Shown: positions 23,735 to 37,026 of the stretch, piece by piece | Layout: each line of letters starts with the position of its first letter | How positions within the stretch are numbered: the stretch's first letter is position 1 | Source of the DNA: Epichloe hybrida | Lineage: Eukaryota; Ascomycota; Sordariomycetes; Hypocreales; Clavicipitaceae | DNA: 64,000 nucleotides | Assembly (NCBI GenBank): GCA_019022495.1 | Contig: JAFEKR010000017.1 | Coordinates: 558,001-622,000 of the forward strand | Direction: 5' to 3' | Notes under the pieces: generated by a model | What the model was told of the DNA's origin: nothing | The model's database searches: none | What the model saw: the letters and a program-made list of their open reading frames with translations, nothing else | Program-made: the position numbers and the translations under genes

Positions 23735-24716
23735 CACTCCATTTGAGCTCAAAATCCACATCCAATGAGTCAAGCACGACAGGGGAAATCACTTCGTCGT
23801 GAGAGCCAAGGGAGACATCCATTCAGAACACCACGATTTGACGATTTGGCATAACAGGCACGAATCGGTTGCGTCACAGCCCCCCCCAAAAAAAAAAGAA
23901 CACTCGGGTGTCGTTAGCCAGGCTTTCCACCCCCGTCGTCTCTGTCGTACAAACGAGCAGCCCGCGCGGCGGCCGGGTCGATCTAGTATCTCAGGCGGGC
24001 TGCGTCTTGGTAGTCCCTCAGTCTTTGGTGTCACCACATGACCCGGTCCGAATTGCATTCTTCTTCGTTTCCCTTGGATAGAAGGCGTCATGCGGCTAGA
24101 AAGTTTGTTTGGCCATAATTCCTCGGGGAACGGCCATGAACACCGAAAAGCATGATCATGGAATTCTTCCCAGGTTCTTAATGATGTACGCTTTTTTTTT
24201 TCGTCAATGAAGATGAGGCATTGTTGGGAAACGGTGCGTATACCTCTCAGGGGGGGTTTGTCTCTTATTAACGTATCAAACTAAGTACTAAGAATGCGGT
24301 ATAGCACAGTCCGTTCACGAATTACGTGAATCGAGGGTTGAGGAAATCCGCCCTACAATCACACTTTCCAGACTTGTCAGTGTATACTACATAGGCTAAA
24401 TCACCAACCATATTGTGTTTTTATTTCTTCCGCTACATATTTCCATTGCGAAGTACCAAAGCACACACCCAAGCAGGACGTCAGATATTCTCGTGACGCA
24501 CCCCAGTCGCCCCCCTCAGGTAGCACCAGCTTGCAAGCCAGGAATTCCTGGCTCATTGCAGACGCCACACCGGCCCAATTCGGCCAGGAAATGCCCAGAA
24601 CGCTTCCCTCGAGGAAGCCGCACACGCGTACGCAGGTGAATGCTTGGTCGGCGCAAACATCCAACCTTCCGATTGATCATCTCGCATGCTGCCAGCATGC
24701 CAGCAGACTTGGAAGA

Positions 24717-24728
24717 GGGGGGGGGGGG
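24717..24728. repeat. G12 homopolymer
   Basis: Twelve consecutive G, followed by a GA-rich stretch (gagagagaaaggggga). Confidence 0.9.
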
Positions 24729-25329
24729 TTGATTCGAGAGAGAGAAAGGGGGAGTGTAAATTTCTTGCCTTCTGGTGCATCCCGGGCGAAAGCTTGTGTG
24801 CTTGGGGCGTAACGTGGGACAGGCGGTGAATGCGTTCTCGATGAGCATGTTGCGTGAGAAGGAGAAGAAAAAAAAAAGGTTTGTTCTGTGGCGGTTGACT
24901 TTTGTGTGAGGTTGGCAGTGGATGGCTTCTCGTGATATGGATTTCACCTCTCTATCTGACGGTGTAATGCGAAACCCAAAAAGTGGGTTTCTTTTCTGAG
25001 AAGGTTAATGCTACTTCATTGATGTATGACTGGGCAAAGGACAAGTGCTTGTCACACTCAACTTGTTCCTAAGAGAGTGACTCCTTCGACCAAAATGTAC
25101 CTGGTCAAGTCAAGATTTCTGACCGTCATGTCTACAACGACCATTTTCTTTCGTATCTTTTGGGGAAATAAGAAGACCACGATCAATCACGCCTCGACAC
25201 GCCTCGACAGTGGTGTAAACAAAGTAGCATCTTCGCAAAACACGTATCAACCGTCTACCTGTTCCCAAAGGCGTCTCATCAAGTCACTGAATGATGGGAC
25301 TAGGACCACCCTTAAAAGCTGTTAGCATC

Positions 25330-26020
25330 GTGTCCATATAGACTCCCTTGAACCAAATCAAGTGATTTATCTGTTATGCGCATCTTGCTATATCTTCGTA
25401 GGTGATCATCTAGATCTCAAGAGTCTCATCTGATGAACGGTGTATCTGTTGATGAGCAAGCTACCCTGAACTCAGACTAGAAGAACAGAAGACACAGTCT
25501 CGCGGACAAGCCATCTCCCAAATCTTGCTCCGTTTTTCTTCTTCAGATTATACAGATTGTTCTCCTTTAGTTCCACTTCCTTATTAGATCCCAATGCATG
25601 GGTACTTGCTTCTGCCTATTTGGAAAACTGGACGTCATTCCCAAAAACATGCTCAACAATGCGTGAAGTATACGTCTCCTGTGTTCTGAAATAATGAAGT
25701 ACAACCTTCTGTATGCTTTATGAGAGATGAATTCCGTTTTCACGACCTGTTAGATAGATCCTGGCTCGACGGAAGGCTAGCTGAACTCTGCGAGCCAAAC
25801 TCCATCATCCAGAGTTGGCAAGAGAACCCTCTATTTTCACAGTAGAACCAGCTCTCTTGAAAACAGGCATATTCGCCAAGTACAACACGGCTGGCATGAC
25901 GGCGTGATAGTCGTCACTCTCGTAGCTTGCTTGATGAGGCATGAGTTCTATTTTGCAATGGCAAAAACCCTTGTCTACAGGCCGTTCAAGGAAGGGAAAC
26001 TAGACTAGTACGTGTCACTC
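25330..26020 (-). pseudogene. Possible decayed coding stretch, unrecognised
   Basis: One minus-strand frame through this segment reads with amino-acid-like composition between isolated stop codons. Examples are MPHQASYESDDYHAVMPAVL, then WSLARRVQLAFRRARIYLTG, then RFGRWLVRETVSSVLLV. Stops are TGA, TAA and TAG, which could derive from CGA/TGG/CAA/CAG by C-to-T or G-to-A change. The segment lies 1-2 kb from the RIP-mutated island, so leakage of RIP into a single-copy gene would fit. I do not recognise the family. Chance is a real alternative, since intervals of 40-60 codons between stops are not rare. Confidence 0.2.
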
Positions 26021-27152
26021 GCGATCTGGTTTCAAACATGACAAACTCCAGTGTGAAAAATATTAACAGATTCGAACTGATCTCGAAGGCTCCTCAGGCT
26101 CAATTCACAGCATCTGTCCTATTGCAGAAGAGTATCGGTCAATGCGGTAACTATGAACTTGTGTGCGTTTTGCAAGCGGGTTTAGATTGACTGTCAACAT
26201 CGGATCATGAAAACCCAGAGGTCGCCTTTTTTTGCTATGCAGGGTATCCATCATCGCCAGTATGACAAAAACAACACATGTTTGTCATGACTAGGATTGG
26301 TGCTATTAGCAACAATCTCACCCAAACATTTGGACCGTTCACGTCCGACATCATGAGCATAATCCCTCTCTGGGAAATAGGACATCATTTCGTGTTAACA
26401 GCATTAAGTTGCAGGCTGTTTGCTGTTAAATGAACGAAATTATAGCCGCAGTCCTAACAAGGGTGCGCATCCTGCATCCAGTTTTTGGCCTGACGATTCT
26501 CAGTATCTTCTACAATCAAGGAAAAACTTGTCCATCAACCGATCTTAACCTAACAGCCTACTGTCAACCCCGTCAATCTGCTGCGCCTGATATTACACCA
26601 CGACCAAGCTTACATCTAATATCAGCTGCAACTAGCTTTGGTCCAGCACCGGTAGGTTTGATGGAACGGGGGGGTGTTGTGCGTGGGTAGCTGGCAGAAG
26701 AGTTTTCTGTGACAAGCCGCGTCTGCGCAATATTAACAAAGAAAATTCTATCGGCCGGGGTTTCTTTGACAGATCTCTCCACAGCGGCAGGCTGATGTTC
26801 CATATTTTTTTTTTTCATCTTTCTACTCGGAACGGGGCGATTCGCAATCTCGACTGGGGCTCCGCAAAATTTGTGAAAGTGCGAGGCACAACTGAGCCTG
26901 ATAGTGAGAAGGGATCTGACAGTAGATCAAGCCTTTGGCCTTGCAGGAATACCTCCTAACTATTAGGCTTAGTTATGCCTCGCATCAATTAAATGCAGGA
27001 ATTATCTTCCTCTGGAGTTCCTCTGGAGGACTGAGAAGCAGACAAAATTGGTGTGCAGCAAACAGCCTGAGCGACTTGTGTACAGTTGCATATTTGTAGA
27101 CAGCACATGCCCCTAGGCTTGATTCTCGGTTCTCGGTTCTCGCATTGATTAT

Positions 27153-27372
27153 TGTCAGGAAGAGCTCCCTGAAGCATTGGATGTGTGGGCGAGGGGCGCG
27201 CATTGACTAGGATAAGACATCGGTGGAGATGAATATATTAGAAGTACCTCCGTAAACTAGTTATTACTATAGCGCACTATATACCCTTTAGGTATAAAAG
27301 TCAGCTACTATCTGCACCTCTAATTAATCAAATTAAACACTTTTTATTATCTATTTACACCCTTACCTAATA
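27153..27372 (+). repeat. 5' LTR of the outer copia element
   Basis: 220 bp. It starts TGTCAGG and ends CCTAATA, a RIP-altered CCTGACA. It aligns over its full length with 53638-53857, and differences are almost all transitions. Preceded by ATTAT. Confidence 0.93.
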
Positions 27373-27386
27373 GTTATAAGCCTAGG
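27373..27386 (+). other. Primer-binding site of outer copia (half-tRNA-iMet type)
   Basis: Directly after the LTR is gttataagcctagg. Allowing RIP changes it matches GTTATGAGCC, the complement of the initiator-tRNA anticodon loop (GGCTCATAAC). The innermost copia element has the unmutated form at the same place, which supports the reading. Confidence 0.7.
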
Positions 27387-30044
27387 TAGCTTCTATTACT
27401 AAATTTATTATTATCTTTAAGGTTATTAAGCTTTATTAGATTAATTAAATTAACGCTTACTAATATTATAAGATAAACACCCTTATTATATTAATTAATA
27501 GTTAATTAACATATCCTACACTTCCTTTATATAGTATATTCCCCTTTAATATATCTAAAGAAACTCTAAATATAGTATTATTATTAAAGAAGGACTAGAT
27601 TAAGTAGTTTATATAGATTAAGAATTATATAGAATCCTATAGGGTCTAGGAGTATATTAACCTAAATAAGGTTAAATTACTTAAAGAACCTATAATACCT
27701 ATGTACCTATAGAGGGGTTAGAGACTAGAGATTATAGAGAATAACCCTAATACTCTTAAGGATTAGAAGCTAGTATATAAAGATATAAAGGATTACTTTA
27801 ATTTTAAATATAAGGAGCTTTAATTTAAGCTTATAAAGTATTATAATCTAGCTAAATAAATACTAAAGATTAGGGAATATATTTATAAGACCTTTTTAAA
27901 GAATATTTAAGATTCCCTTAACTTTAACACTAAGGTTAAGGAGAAGGAGTTTATTTAATATTATATCTAAAGGATACTCTTACTTCTTTATAAGTAATAT
28001 AAGCTAAATATAAAGAAGATACTAATCCTTATAGAGAACTATTTAAATAATTATTTATAAGCTAAAGGTACCTATAATTAGTATAAGTAGGCTATAATAA
28101 TTAAAGTACTTTAGAGAAATTATCTAGACCTAGGGACCTAATAGACTAAAGAGATAATATTATATAAGTTTATTATGCCTCTTTAAAGTAAATATAAGTT
28201 ATTTTAGAAGAAGTAAAATAACTTACTTAATAAAGAGATAAAAATAAGCTTAATTAAAGTTATTACTAAGTTTAAAAGGGACTATAAGGCCCTGCTAAAG
28301 AAACTAAAGACTACTAATACTTTTATAAGTAATAGATTAAATAATTTAATAAAGCTAGAGAGGCCTAAGTGCCCTAGATATATAAATTATAATATAAAGG
28401 ATACCTTAAAGTAATAGGAATCCTATAATTTATTTAAGGCTCTCTATAAGCTAGAAGCTACTCTAAAGAACTAGGAAGTTAGGAAGAACTCTAAAGAGAA
28501 TATTAAGAAGTATCTTAAGGCTAACCTATAGGAGAAATTAAGGCTATAAATTAGAAGCTAGAGAAAAAGGGTAATAAGATTATTATACCTTTATAAAACC
28601 CTACAAATAACTTAGTAACTATTACTCTAGGTAAAAAGTTAGCTAATGTATTATTATTTATACGCTTTAAACGCATAGAATTATTAAAGAAAAGCACAAA
28701 TTTATTAAATACTAGGAATAACTTAGAATTAAGAAGAAATATAGTCCTCTATAACTCTAGAGTAAACGTTTATATCTTTAATAATATCTAATAGTTTAAA
28801 TAATCTAAATTTAATAAGAATATAGTAATAAAGATTAAGGCTAGTGGCATAATCTATATAGCTTTAGGTTAAGGGCTTGTAAGCATATCCATTATAGATT
28901 CTATATTATAAAGAGTAAGAACTATTATATTAGAGTTAGCTTTATTTATTCCTAAATTCCACGTTAATCTAGTATTAGTAATAATTATAATAAAGGTAAG
29001 CATCTTCTAGAATTAAAAGAAGGGATTTCTCTATAAAGGAAATTAGCCTATAGCTAGGGTATATAATATTAACAAGCTTTATATGCTTTTAAGGCTATTA
29101 GAAAACCTAAAAGAGGCTAACACTATATTAAGCAAAGCTCCTAGGCTACTTATAAGAGGAGATATAAATCTCTAGTATTATAGAAGTAGTTATCTAGGTA
29201 AAAGGGCTTTTATAAAGCTTACGAATGTAACTTTAGGCATTAAATTAATAGGACCTAAGCTTATAGAGTGTGAGATCTATACTATAGGTAAAGCTAAGCG
29301 CTAGAGATTATAGGTTATACCTAAAGGGCTTCCTTAAGGACTAGGTTATAGGCTTTTAGTTAATCTAAAGTACTATAACTCTCCTTATTAGAATAGTAAT
29401 AGGTATTAGTATGTTTTTATATACCTTATAACCTTAATATAATTCTTTTACTTATTTAAATTAAAGGATAGGATTTATAATAGCTTCTATATAATAGCAG
29501 TGTTTCTAAGCACTTAATTTAGGGTTTAGCTATAATTCTTATATAGTAATATTAAAAAGGCCCTCTTTACGGAGAATATAAAGGATAAGATAGCCCTCAC
29601 AGGCATTATAGTCTATAATTTAGCTCCCTTAATACCTAGTTAGAATAGTAAGGTAAAAAGATCTAGGGGCATAGTTAAGTAAAAGGCCTATATATTAAGT
29701 CTAGAGGCTAGATTCCTATTAGAACTTAATAATAAGATTTTTAACATAGTAGTTTATTTATTAAATTAAATGCCTTTTAAGTATTATAGAAAATAGATTA
29801 CACTATATAAACTTTAGTAGAATTAGGCTAGGAAAACTATCCCTACTTACTCGCAAATATTAGAGACCTAAAAGCCCTTAATTTCATACCTCTAAGCTTA
29901 TAGATATAAAGCGTTTCCTATAATAACAAAAGCTCTAGAGCATATTAAATTAAATAACTTAATCCCTTAGTTAGAGTAGAAAGCTTATATTAGATACCTT
30001 ATAGGTTATAAGGGTAAATCTTAGTATATTATCTAGGTTCTAAC
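27373..30044 (+). pseudogene. gag-protease-integrase relic of outer copia
   Basis: Plus-strand remains of the copia polyprotein, riddled with stop codons from RIP. Position, orientation after the primer site, and the reading frame that continues across the first insertion (at 30044/36402) support the assignment. No single domain is intact here. The segment ends in the CTAAC target site of the second element. Confidence 0.7.
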
Positions 30045-30301
30045 TGTTGGATGCACCAAGGTCCTGCGCAGGTAATAAATCCCGTATAATTGAAGTCAAT
30101 GATAGATAGATAGCTAGCTAGGAAAGAGGGAAAAGAGAGGGAAAGTCTAGATGCTAGAAAAGTGGGCGAAATCCGTATGTGGGGCACAAAAAGGGGGTGG
30201 CGAATTGATGCAGCCAATTATATCGCGTGCATTACGCCAGACCTACAATTGGTCCGGTCTTTGGCCACGATTGAACTAATGAAGATCCGAAGGAATTAAC
30301 A
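30045..30301 (-). repeat. 3' LTR of the second (copia-type) element
   Basis: 257 bp. It matches 36140-36396 end to end, and visible differences are C/T or G/A. Contains a gatagatagatag short repeat and a purine-rich segment (gggaaaagagagggaaag). Confidence 0.93.
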
Positions 30302-33300
30302 CTAGTAATCTCTCTTTTTCCTTCGTGGCTAAAGAGCTCAAAAACGTAATAAAAATTAGATCAAAGGAAAGTGTATATAAGTGGATCCCTTGATAGGAAT
30401 CCGCTGCTCTAATTGGCCGTCGTAGCATCGGTTAATTGAATTAATTTATCATTCCTTGCCTAAGCTCCTGTTTCCTAATATCGTAGGAATTTAAGGTATC
30501 TTCAATTAATCCGTGATCTGATGTAGAGTTGTAGAAATCGCGTAGGCGATATCTGCGCCTTAAACTATGCTGTATAACTCAGAGGCAAGCGCGCTATAAG
30601 TAACTCTCTTGCTCTTTATTAAGCTGTACGTAATAATGTTACCTTTTACAATGAAGGTATTGTTATCTTGCATTATCTCGTTGCCAATCACAATTACGTA
30701 TCCGATCTATAAGCTTAAATCCTTGTTATTAGTAAGCAATCTATCTACAAACACGAAGAGCTTTGCCTCTTTAAGAACTAAAGGAATATATCGCAGTCTA
30801 CGTTATTAATTCTTAATTTACTATTTAAGGCGTTTATTAAGGCGTGTGATATCTTCCCTAGAGGGTTCTTAGTGTTAAGCTGTAATTAAAAGGTCATACA
30901 AAGCCTCTAGTTAATACATAGTTGCGATGTAGCTTCCTTGCGCTCATTACTCCATATAATCTTACTTTACTATTAAGGATTAAGGATTAACTTCCTTAAT
31001 CTTCTAACTCTAACCTTTCTAGGTTAAGATTAGCGAATTATTAGTGTTCTAGGTTAAGATATAGCTATTGAAGATAAGGGGGTTCTTGGCGGTCAATTAT
31101 TGCTTTTCTTTGGCTGTGAAATTAGCCTTCTAGAGCTCTTTCTCTTCTTTTCGGAAGAAGTTATTGTTGCTTAGGCCTAATGTATTGTTAGTTTACATTC
31201 TAACGATGCTAAAGAGATTCTTATTATTTAGGGCTGTGATTAACAAGTAGGGATTGTAGGTTAAAGTTGTTATATTAAGGTTATCCCTGTGGTGATAGAA
31301 GTACGTTGCCTACTAGTGGGTTCTAGCCTCTGCGATCCCGTAAAGAGGTCTAATTAATTTAATTACAGTCCCTTCTAGAAAGAGATATGCAATTTGCTTT
31401 GGTAGTCTCACAATAATTAGCCTTATTAGTATTATGTGCGATTGAGTGTAGGCTTGCGTGATATTGCGAATCTAAAGGTAAATGCCTCTTTTTCTTAATG
31501 ATAGAGCGATAGCTATGATAAGTCATTGGCTTGCTCGTTATATCGTTAGTAATTGCGTTAGGATGAATTCCTTTCCTTTGTTATTATGGCCTTATATAAC
31601 GAGACGAGATTTCTTGTACGGCGAGTCCGTTCCTTTGCCTTTGATCTCTCTGACTATACAAGAATTAAAGATTCTGTAACCTCCGTGCTTCGCTAGGTCG
31701 AACTTAACGAATTTGAACACATTGTGAGCTTGCAGAGCGTTAATCTTAGCTTAATTAGACTGCTTGAAGGGTTTTCCTAGGGTTGTGATCCTTCCTTCTT
31801 AGTGGAGCTAAAGGGCAAGGTTCTAATTAGCCTCTTCCTTTGCTATAAGGAATGCTATGCTTAGTATCCCTCTAGTTATAATCTCTTAAATAAAGGCCTC
31901 CTCTTAATCTTTGTTTATAAGTATGTAAAGCTAAACTAGGCTGATGTCCTTCTTAGGGCTATAAGGTCTTCTTTTCCTTACTTTTATTCCTTTAGGGCGT
32001 GGTAATAAGTCTTTAACTTAATAGCTTCCCCTTAGGGCCTTTTAGGCTTTATAAGCCTCTTTATTAGACTCTCCTGCACTTATAAATTATACTATAAGGG
32101 CCTTTCTTAGTCTCCCTTGCTTTCTCTTAGCTAGTATCTACTGCTCTTTACTATCTTCTATTAGAGAATCTCTTTTATTAGTAGTGGTTAGTTATATAGT
32201 TACTTTTTCCTTTGCGTTACTAGGCTTTATCTCCTGCTGCTCTGGCGTGTTATAGGGCTTTATCTCCTGCTACTCTAGTCCCTCTATAATACACAGGTCT
32301 TTATAATAGGGCTTTACTACTATAGAGCGGAACTTTACTAGGCTATAGGGCATGTTAATAGTATAGGTCTCTCTATTAGTAGTAAGTAGCTTATATAGGC
32401 TATGCTAGCCACCTTTCTCTCTCTACATATATATATTAGCCTATAGGGGTAGCTAATATATAGGCGCTGTGTTAGGGCCGTTCTAGGCTCTGAGGGCATC
32501 GCGGACCTGCCGCGAAGCTAGAAGATATTAGACTTTATTTATTACCTTATAAATTACCTTAGCACATTAAATAACAGAGACACTTAGCGGTGACTTATCT
32601 ATTATCTATAGGTAGCCTCCGAAGACTAGCATGGTTAGGATAATACTATTTAGGCCTGCAGAGTCATTAATAGCCTTAATAGCTATTTAGAGGCATTACT
32701 CTAGCGCAAGATCCGTTCTAATTAAGTCTATAATAATATTATAAGCTTAGCGTAGAGGTCCGTGGTATCTCTTAACCTTTCTAATGCTATTATAGGCTTT
32801 GATTAGTATCTTACTAGTTTTAATTAACATTAATCGAGTATAATATCTAAACTTAGCGGAAGTGAAGTTATTACTAGCATTATAGATAATCTAATCTGGA
32901 GGTCCGAGATACATATTAATCTAACATTCGCGGATTGCATCCTAGATGTCTCAAGCCTTCTGCTTCTTTAGATTAAGGAATTAGGCTACCTGGAACAATG
33001 TTGCTAAATTAACGATGTAAAGCACTGGTTGGCTATTAATTTGCACGATATTAATAATGATCTCGTAGTTAAATTCGTGGTTGTCTTTGATTATGAACTT
33101 AAATCAACTAGGGGCCTTTCTATACATCTAGCAATAGTAGTAAACTTTAGTTAATTCCTTAATTGCCTAGCGCTTAACTTCATAACTAGCTTAGTAAAGG
33201 ATCTTTACGAGTTATTAAATAGAAGGATAACTAAGTTAATAATGTAATTAATGGATATCTCCTTCTGAAAGGTGGAAGGTGACTGTTTCCTTCGCTTCTA

Positions 33301-36139
33301 GTAACTACTAAGGATATCCCTATTATCATATAATAGGTATAGTCTTATTGCCTTAGATAAGCACGTTAGCAAGGTTATTAATCTTGACTTATATCTTATC
33401 TATATTAGTGATTAAGAAGAGAAAGGGGGTAGCTATGTTAAGGACATAGAATTTAAGCTCTCCAAGTTCTATAGGCATATAAAGGATTCCTCTTGTAACT
33501 ACTAATCTGGCGCTAAATATAATAATTTAGGGTTCGTAGGGGGTTACCTTTAATAAAGGTATTAATCTTAATAAAGCCTTTACTTATGCCTCTCTTACAC
33601 TTAACTTTCCTATAGCGCTAGTGTTAGGTATAATCCCTCTAAAGACCTCTTTAGAATAGCGTTCTTTAGAGATATAGTAAATTAAGCCTTTATCACACTC
33701 TTATGGCTTATAAAGCTCCTACCTAAGGAATGTATGTTAGAAGGCTTGATTGTTTAGGGTTGCAAGGATATTAATATTAGTAGCATTATGGTTAGTCTGT
33801 AATCCGGAGTAGAAGAATTATGTGATGCTTAGGTATGCTATTAATAGTAGCTCCTCCACATTATCATTATTATCTTTAGCTTCTGTGCAGGCTGAAAGAT
33901 ATAATTCCTAATTCTAACCTAAGCCTTTATTAGGCTTGTTATTATCCTGCCCTTTATAGGAGGTAAGGAATGCCTAGAATCTTTTCTCTAAAGGGGGTGT
34001 ATAATATACTTTACTAGCTTACTAGCAGTCCTTTTCCTTTTAACATTCTTTAGCGGAGTAATTAGAAGACTAGCAGCCGCTCTTACTATATATAAAGCAG
34101 CGCTTAGTGCTTAGCCTAAGGCTTTGCCTATAATAGCTTCCTCTGCCATAGGGGGATAATTACTATCCGTACTAATAATTAGTAAATATAGCCTCTAGAG
34201 GGTCTCCTTATTAGTACTAGAGGTATTAGGAGAACTTCTTATTTAATTCCATAATAGTAATTACCTTACGGAGGTCTCTAGTAAGACTCTTAAAGCCTGT
34301 GAAGTGTATGTATTCCACTATCTAACATTTGGGCACACTAGCTATAGCGTTTAAGGCTTGCTTATAAAGTTTAGTATTTACTATCTTAGCAGGGTATAGG
34401 CCTCTGTAGATTTTCTTAAGGGTTAATAATATAATCTTAAGGCACTTAAGCTTGCTTTTATTAGGGTTTCTCTTAATTATACTCTTTAGCGTTATACTAC
34501 TTTATTTATAGTAATAGAATTACTAGTTGCTTTCTATCTTAAAGCATTAATAAATACAAGCAATTATCTCTTTATAGGAATAGTTATTCCTAAAGAGGTA
34601 GTTAAGGTAGTATTACTTAGCATTACCTATTAATATAATAGGGAAAGCCTTCTAATAATATGTTTAAGGAAGGTTAATTCTATTACACTTGTTTTTAAAG
34701 AGTGTGATCTTTAGCGTTAAGAAGTTATATAGCTTTCCACTATAGCGGTTGCTATCCTTATATATCTTTATAAGCTCCGAGATTTTCTTTGTAATTTAAT
34801 CTTTAGAGGGGAATTGCTATAAAGGCATAATTTATTGTAAATAACGGTCCACTAGTTATTCTTAATAACAATTATCTGGATAGAGCTGTTGATATAATAG
34901 GGATTATTACGGGGGTTCTTATAAGGGTTTAAGTAATCTCTAGGGTTAGGGAAGGTTAATTTCTAGGGTAGGTTATTAGGGTTGTTAATATTAAGGCTCT
35001 AGGGGTTTGGAAGATTATGGTTGTTCTTATGATCTTTCCTATGACTAAAGGGGTATTAAGGTTTAATAAAGCACTTCCTTAAGCAATATTAGGATTAAAT
35101 ATCCTAGGCCTTGCCTAATAAGGACGCCGTAATCTTATAAAGAATTACGTAATTCTCTAATAACATCCTTAGATGCCCTTTTAAAGGTGTCTTTAGACTA
35201 GCCTTCGAAGTCTTCTTAGAATAATTCCTATAGGTTATTATCTCTCTATCCTTAATGTTCACTAAGGTTAATAAATCTTATAATCTAGTTATTAAGCTTA
35301 AGCTACGTAGTAGTCTCTGGATCTAGCTTAACAAATTCTTTCTAGTTATGCGAGAATTCGTGAGTGAGCTATTAAAGGCGTGGGGGTAATTCATGCCTTT
35401 AAGGTCTCTCGGGGGTAATGATTAGAGCCTTGCTATTACTAGTAGCCCTTCCTCTTGTGGAAGGTCTAGATTCCTTTGCTATTTTTAACTATTAAAGGAA
35501 AAAGCGGCAACAGGAGTAAATCAATAGGGATAAGGAAAGCGATAGAAGTGTTAAAAGTAGGCAAAAGCAACAAGAAAAATAATAAGGAATTAATAGGAAT
35601 TGCCCTTCCTGTTTTTTGTGAAAAGGAGGGAAGGAGGTAATCTCTCTCTCTTGCTAACAAGCACAGGGCGAACAGCACTAATAATAAAGGGGGCAAAAAC
35701 AAGCCGTAGATGCTTGTACGAATAGATTGAAGGTTTGTTAGATAAAGGGAATATTTATAGAGAAGTTATAGATGTGTCAGCTAGCTTAGCTAAGGTTGTT
35801 TAACATCAGGTTCAAAATAAATGCCTCATAGCGATAGAATTGGTTAGTTGGTTGGTTTTCTTGTGATAGACAATAAAATCGACAATTGACAATAATATCC
35901 CAGATAGATATAACGAAGTTATATCCCTAAGCCTAAGGGTTAATAGATCAATTCCTTAGAAGCCTAACAAGCCCGTAACTAGGATTCTAGTCTCTTCCTT
36001 TAGCACACTTATGCAGTTATACCTCTTTACTATAATGACCGTTACGGCATAACAAGGGGTAGTGGCAGTGGCATCTACAAAAATGTCTCTTCTTGTAATA
36101 CCTAGCTTATCTATGGTTGTGAAGTCAACCACTAATTAG
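30302..36139 (-). pseudogene. Polyprotein relic of the second (copia-type) element
   Basis: Read on the minus strand from about 34.1 kb downward. A knuckle-like CFIYSKSGC motif is followed near 32.75-32.95 kb by integrase sequence YLGPPD...NASNNFTSAKF...NSIRKVKRYHGPLR. The family normally has DAGKNF and VERYH here, so Asp and the catalytic Glu appear changed to Asn and Lys by G-to-A. Near 30.56-30.82 kb is the RNase H (KLFVFVD, NNKDLSLxIGYVI, SALASELY). Many nonsense codons interrupt it. The family is known from other ascomycetes as a copia-like polyprotein. Confidence 0.82.
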
Positions 36140-36396
36140 TGTTAGATGCACTAAGGTCCTGCGTAGGTAATAAATCCCGTATAATTGAAGTTAATGATAG
36201 ATAGATAGCTAGCTAGGAAAGAGGGAAAAGAGAGGGAAAGTCTAGATGCTAGAAAAGTGGGCAAAATCCGTATGTAGGGCACAAAAAGGGGGTGGCGAAT
36301 TGATGCAGCCAATCATATCGCGTGCATCGCGCCGGACCCACAATTAGTCCGGTCTTTGGCCACGATTGAACCGATGAAGATCCGAAGGAATCAACA
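36140..36396 (-). repeat. 5' LTR of the second (copia-type) element
   Basis: 257 bp, the same length as its partner at 30045. Starts TGTTAGATGC, ends GGAATCAACA, and is followed by the target duplicate CTAAC. Confidence 0.93.
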
Positions 36397-36401
36397 CTAA
36401 C

Positions 36402-36759
36402 CCTTTATAATCATAAGGTTATTATATTAGTGTATATATAGTTTAATAAGGCCTTATTCTTTAAACTAGAAGAAAAGATTAAATTAGCCTAGAAAGAGAA
36501 GATATTAATAATTATATTACTTAAAGAGCTTAAAGCTAAAGACCTTAATAAAGAAATTAGTTAAGACCTTATAGGAATAGACCTAGAAGAGAAGAATTAT
36601 AACTTTTAGCCCTTAGTTATAAAGCAAGAAAATAATTAGTTTAAAGTAAAAATACTATCTTATATATTAGGGTAAGAAAGCAGCTATATTAGTGCTTTTT
36701 TAACCCCTCCTAACTTTTCTTATAAGGCACTAGTTACTATAGAGAATATAGAGCTTTAG
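36402..36759 (+). pseudogene. Outer copia polyprotein, fragment between the two nested insertions
   Basis: A 358-bp plus-strand fragment that continues the outer element's frame (VLTLYNHKVIILVYI, FNKALFFK...). It resembles the linker between integrase and reverse transcriptase of copia polyproteins. It ends in TTTAG, the target site of the gypsy element. Confidence 0.7.
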
Positions 36760-37026
36760 TGTTACGACTGTGTTTGGGGAGATATAAACGGAGTGAAGGC
36801 TAAGGTTCTTGGTCGTAGCTTAAGAGCTGCTACTTAGAGGTGGGTGCATAAAGGTCTTAAACTCTAACCTCCTATATCTCTTATAGGTAGTCCTTATCTA
36901 AATACCCTACTACGTGCACATAGCTATCTTATAGCTACTTAGTTATCCGCGAAACCTAAGGCTTATCTAAGGGCTCTAACATATAACCATCCTATCCATG
37001 GCCCCTTAGCCTCTGTGCTCCTAATA
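36760..37026 (-). repeat. 3' LTR of the gypsy element
   Basis: 267 bp. On the plus strand it starts TGTTACGACTGTG and ends CTCCTAATA, a RIP form of CTCCTGACA. It pairs with 51427-51693. Confidence 0.93.

Larger units (their letters stand above)
16508..27152. other. 10.6-kb gene-free interval
   Basis: Nothing here resembles a known protein, and no structural RNA was recognised. The proximal part (16.5-17.5 kb) should contain the promoter and leader of the minus-strand DUF1752 gene. Beyond it are scattered short tandem repeats, a T22 run, an (AT)n tract, a 9-bp minisatellite and a G12 run. From about 25 kb toward the retrotransposon island the sequence is richer in A+T and may contain decayed coding sequence on the minus strand. 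Open frames of 100-190 codons in this interval are low-complexity, antisense to each other or repeat-driven, and were not called as genes. Confidence 0.5.
30045..36396 (-). mobile_element. Nested copia-type retrotransposon (second element)
   Basis: 6,352 bp between equal 257-bp LTRs. LTRs start TGTTGGATGC or TGTTAGATGC and end GGAAT(C/T)AACA. The target duplication CTAAC flanks both ends (30040-30044 and 36397-36401). A purine-rich tract lies just inside the left LTR when read on the minus strand, giving minus orientation. In minus-strand order there is a knuckle-like CFIYSKSGC stretch, an integrase core and an RNase H relic of the fungal copia-type polyprotein. It sits in the integrase-RT linker region of the outer element. 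Confidence 0.92.
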
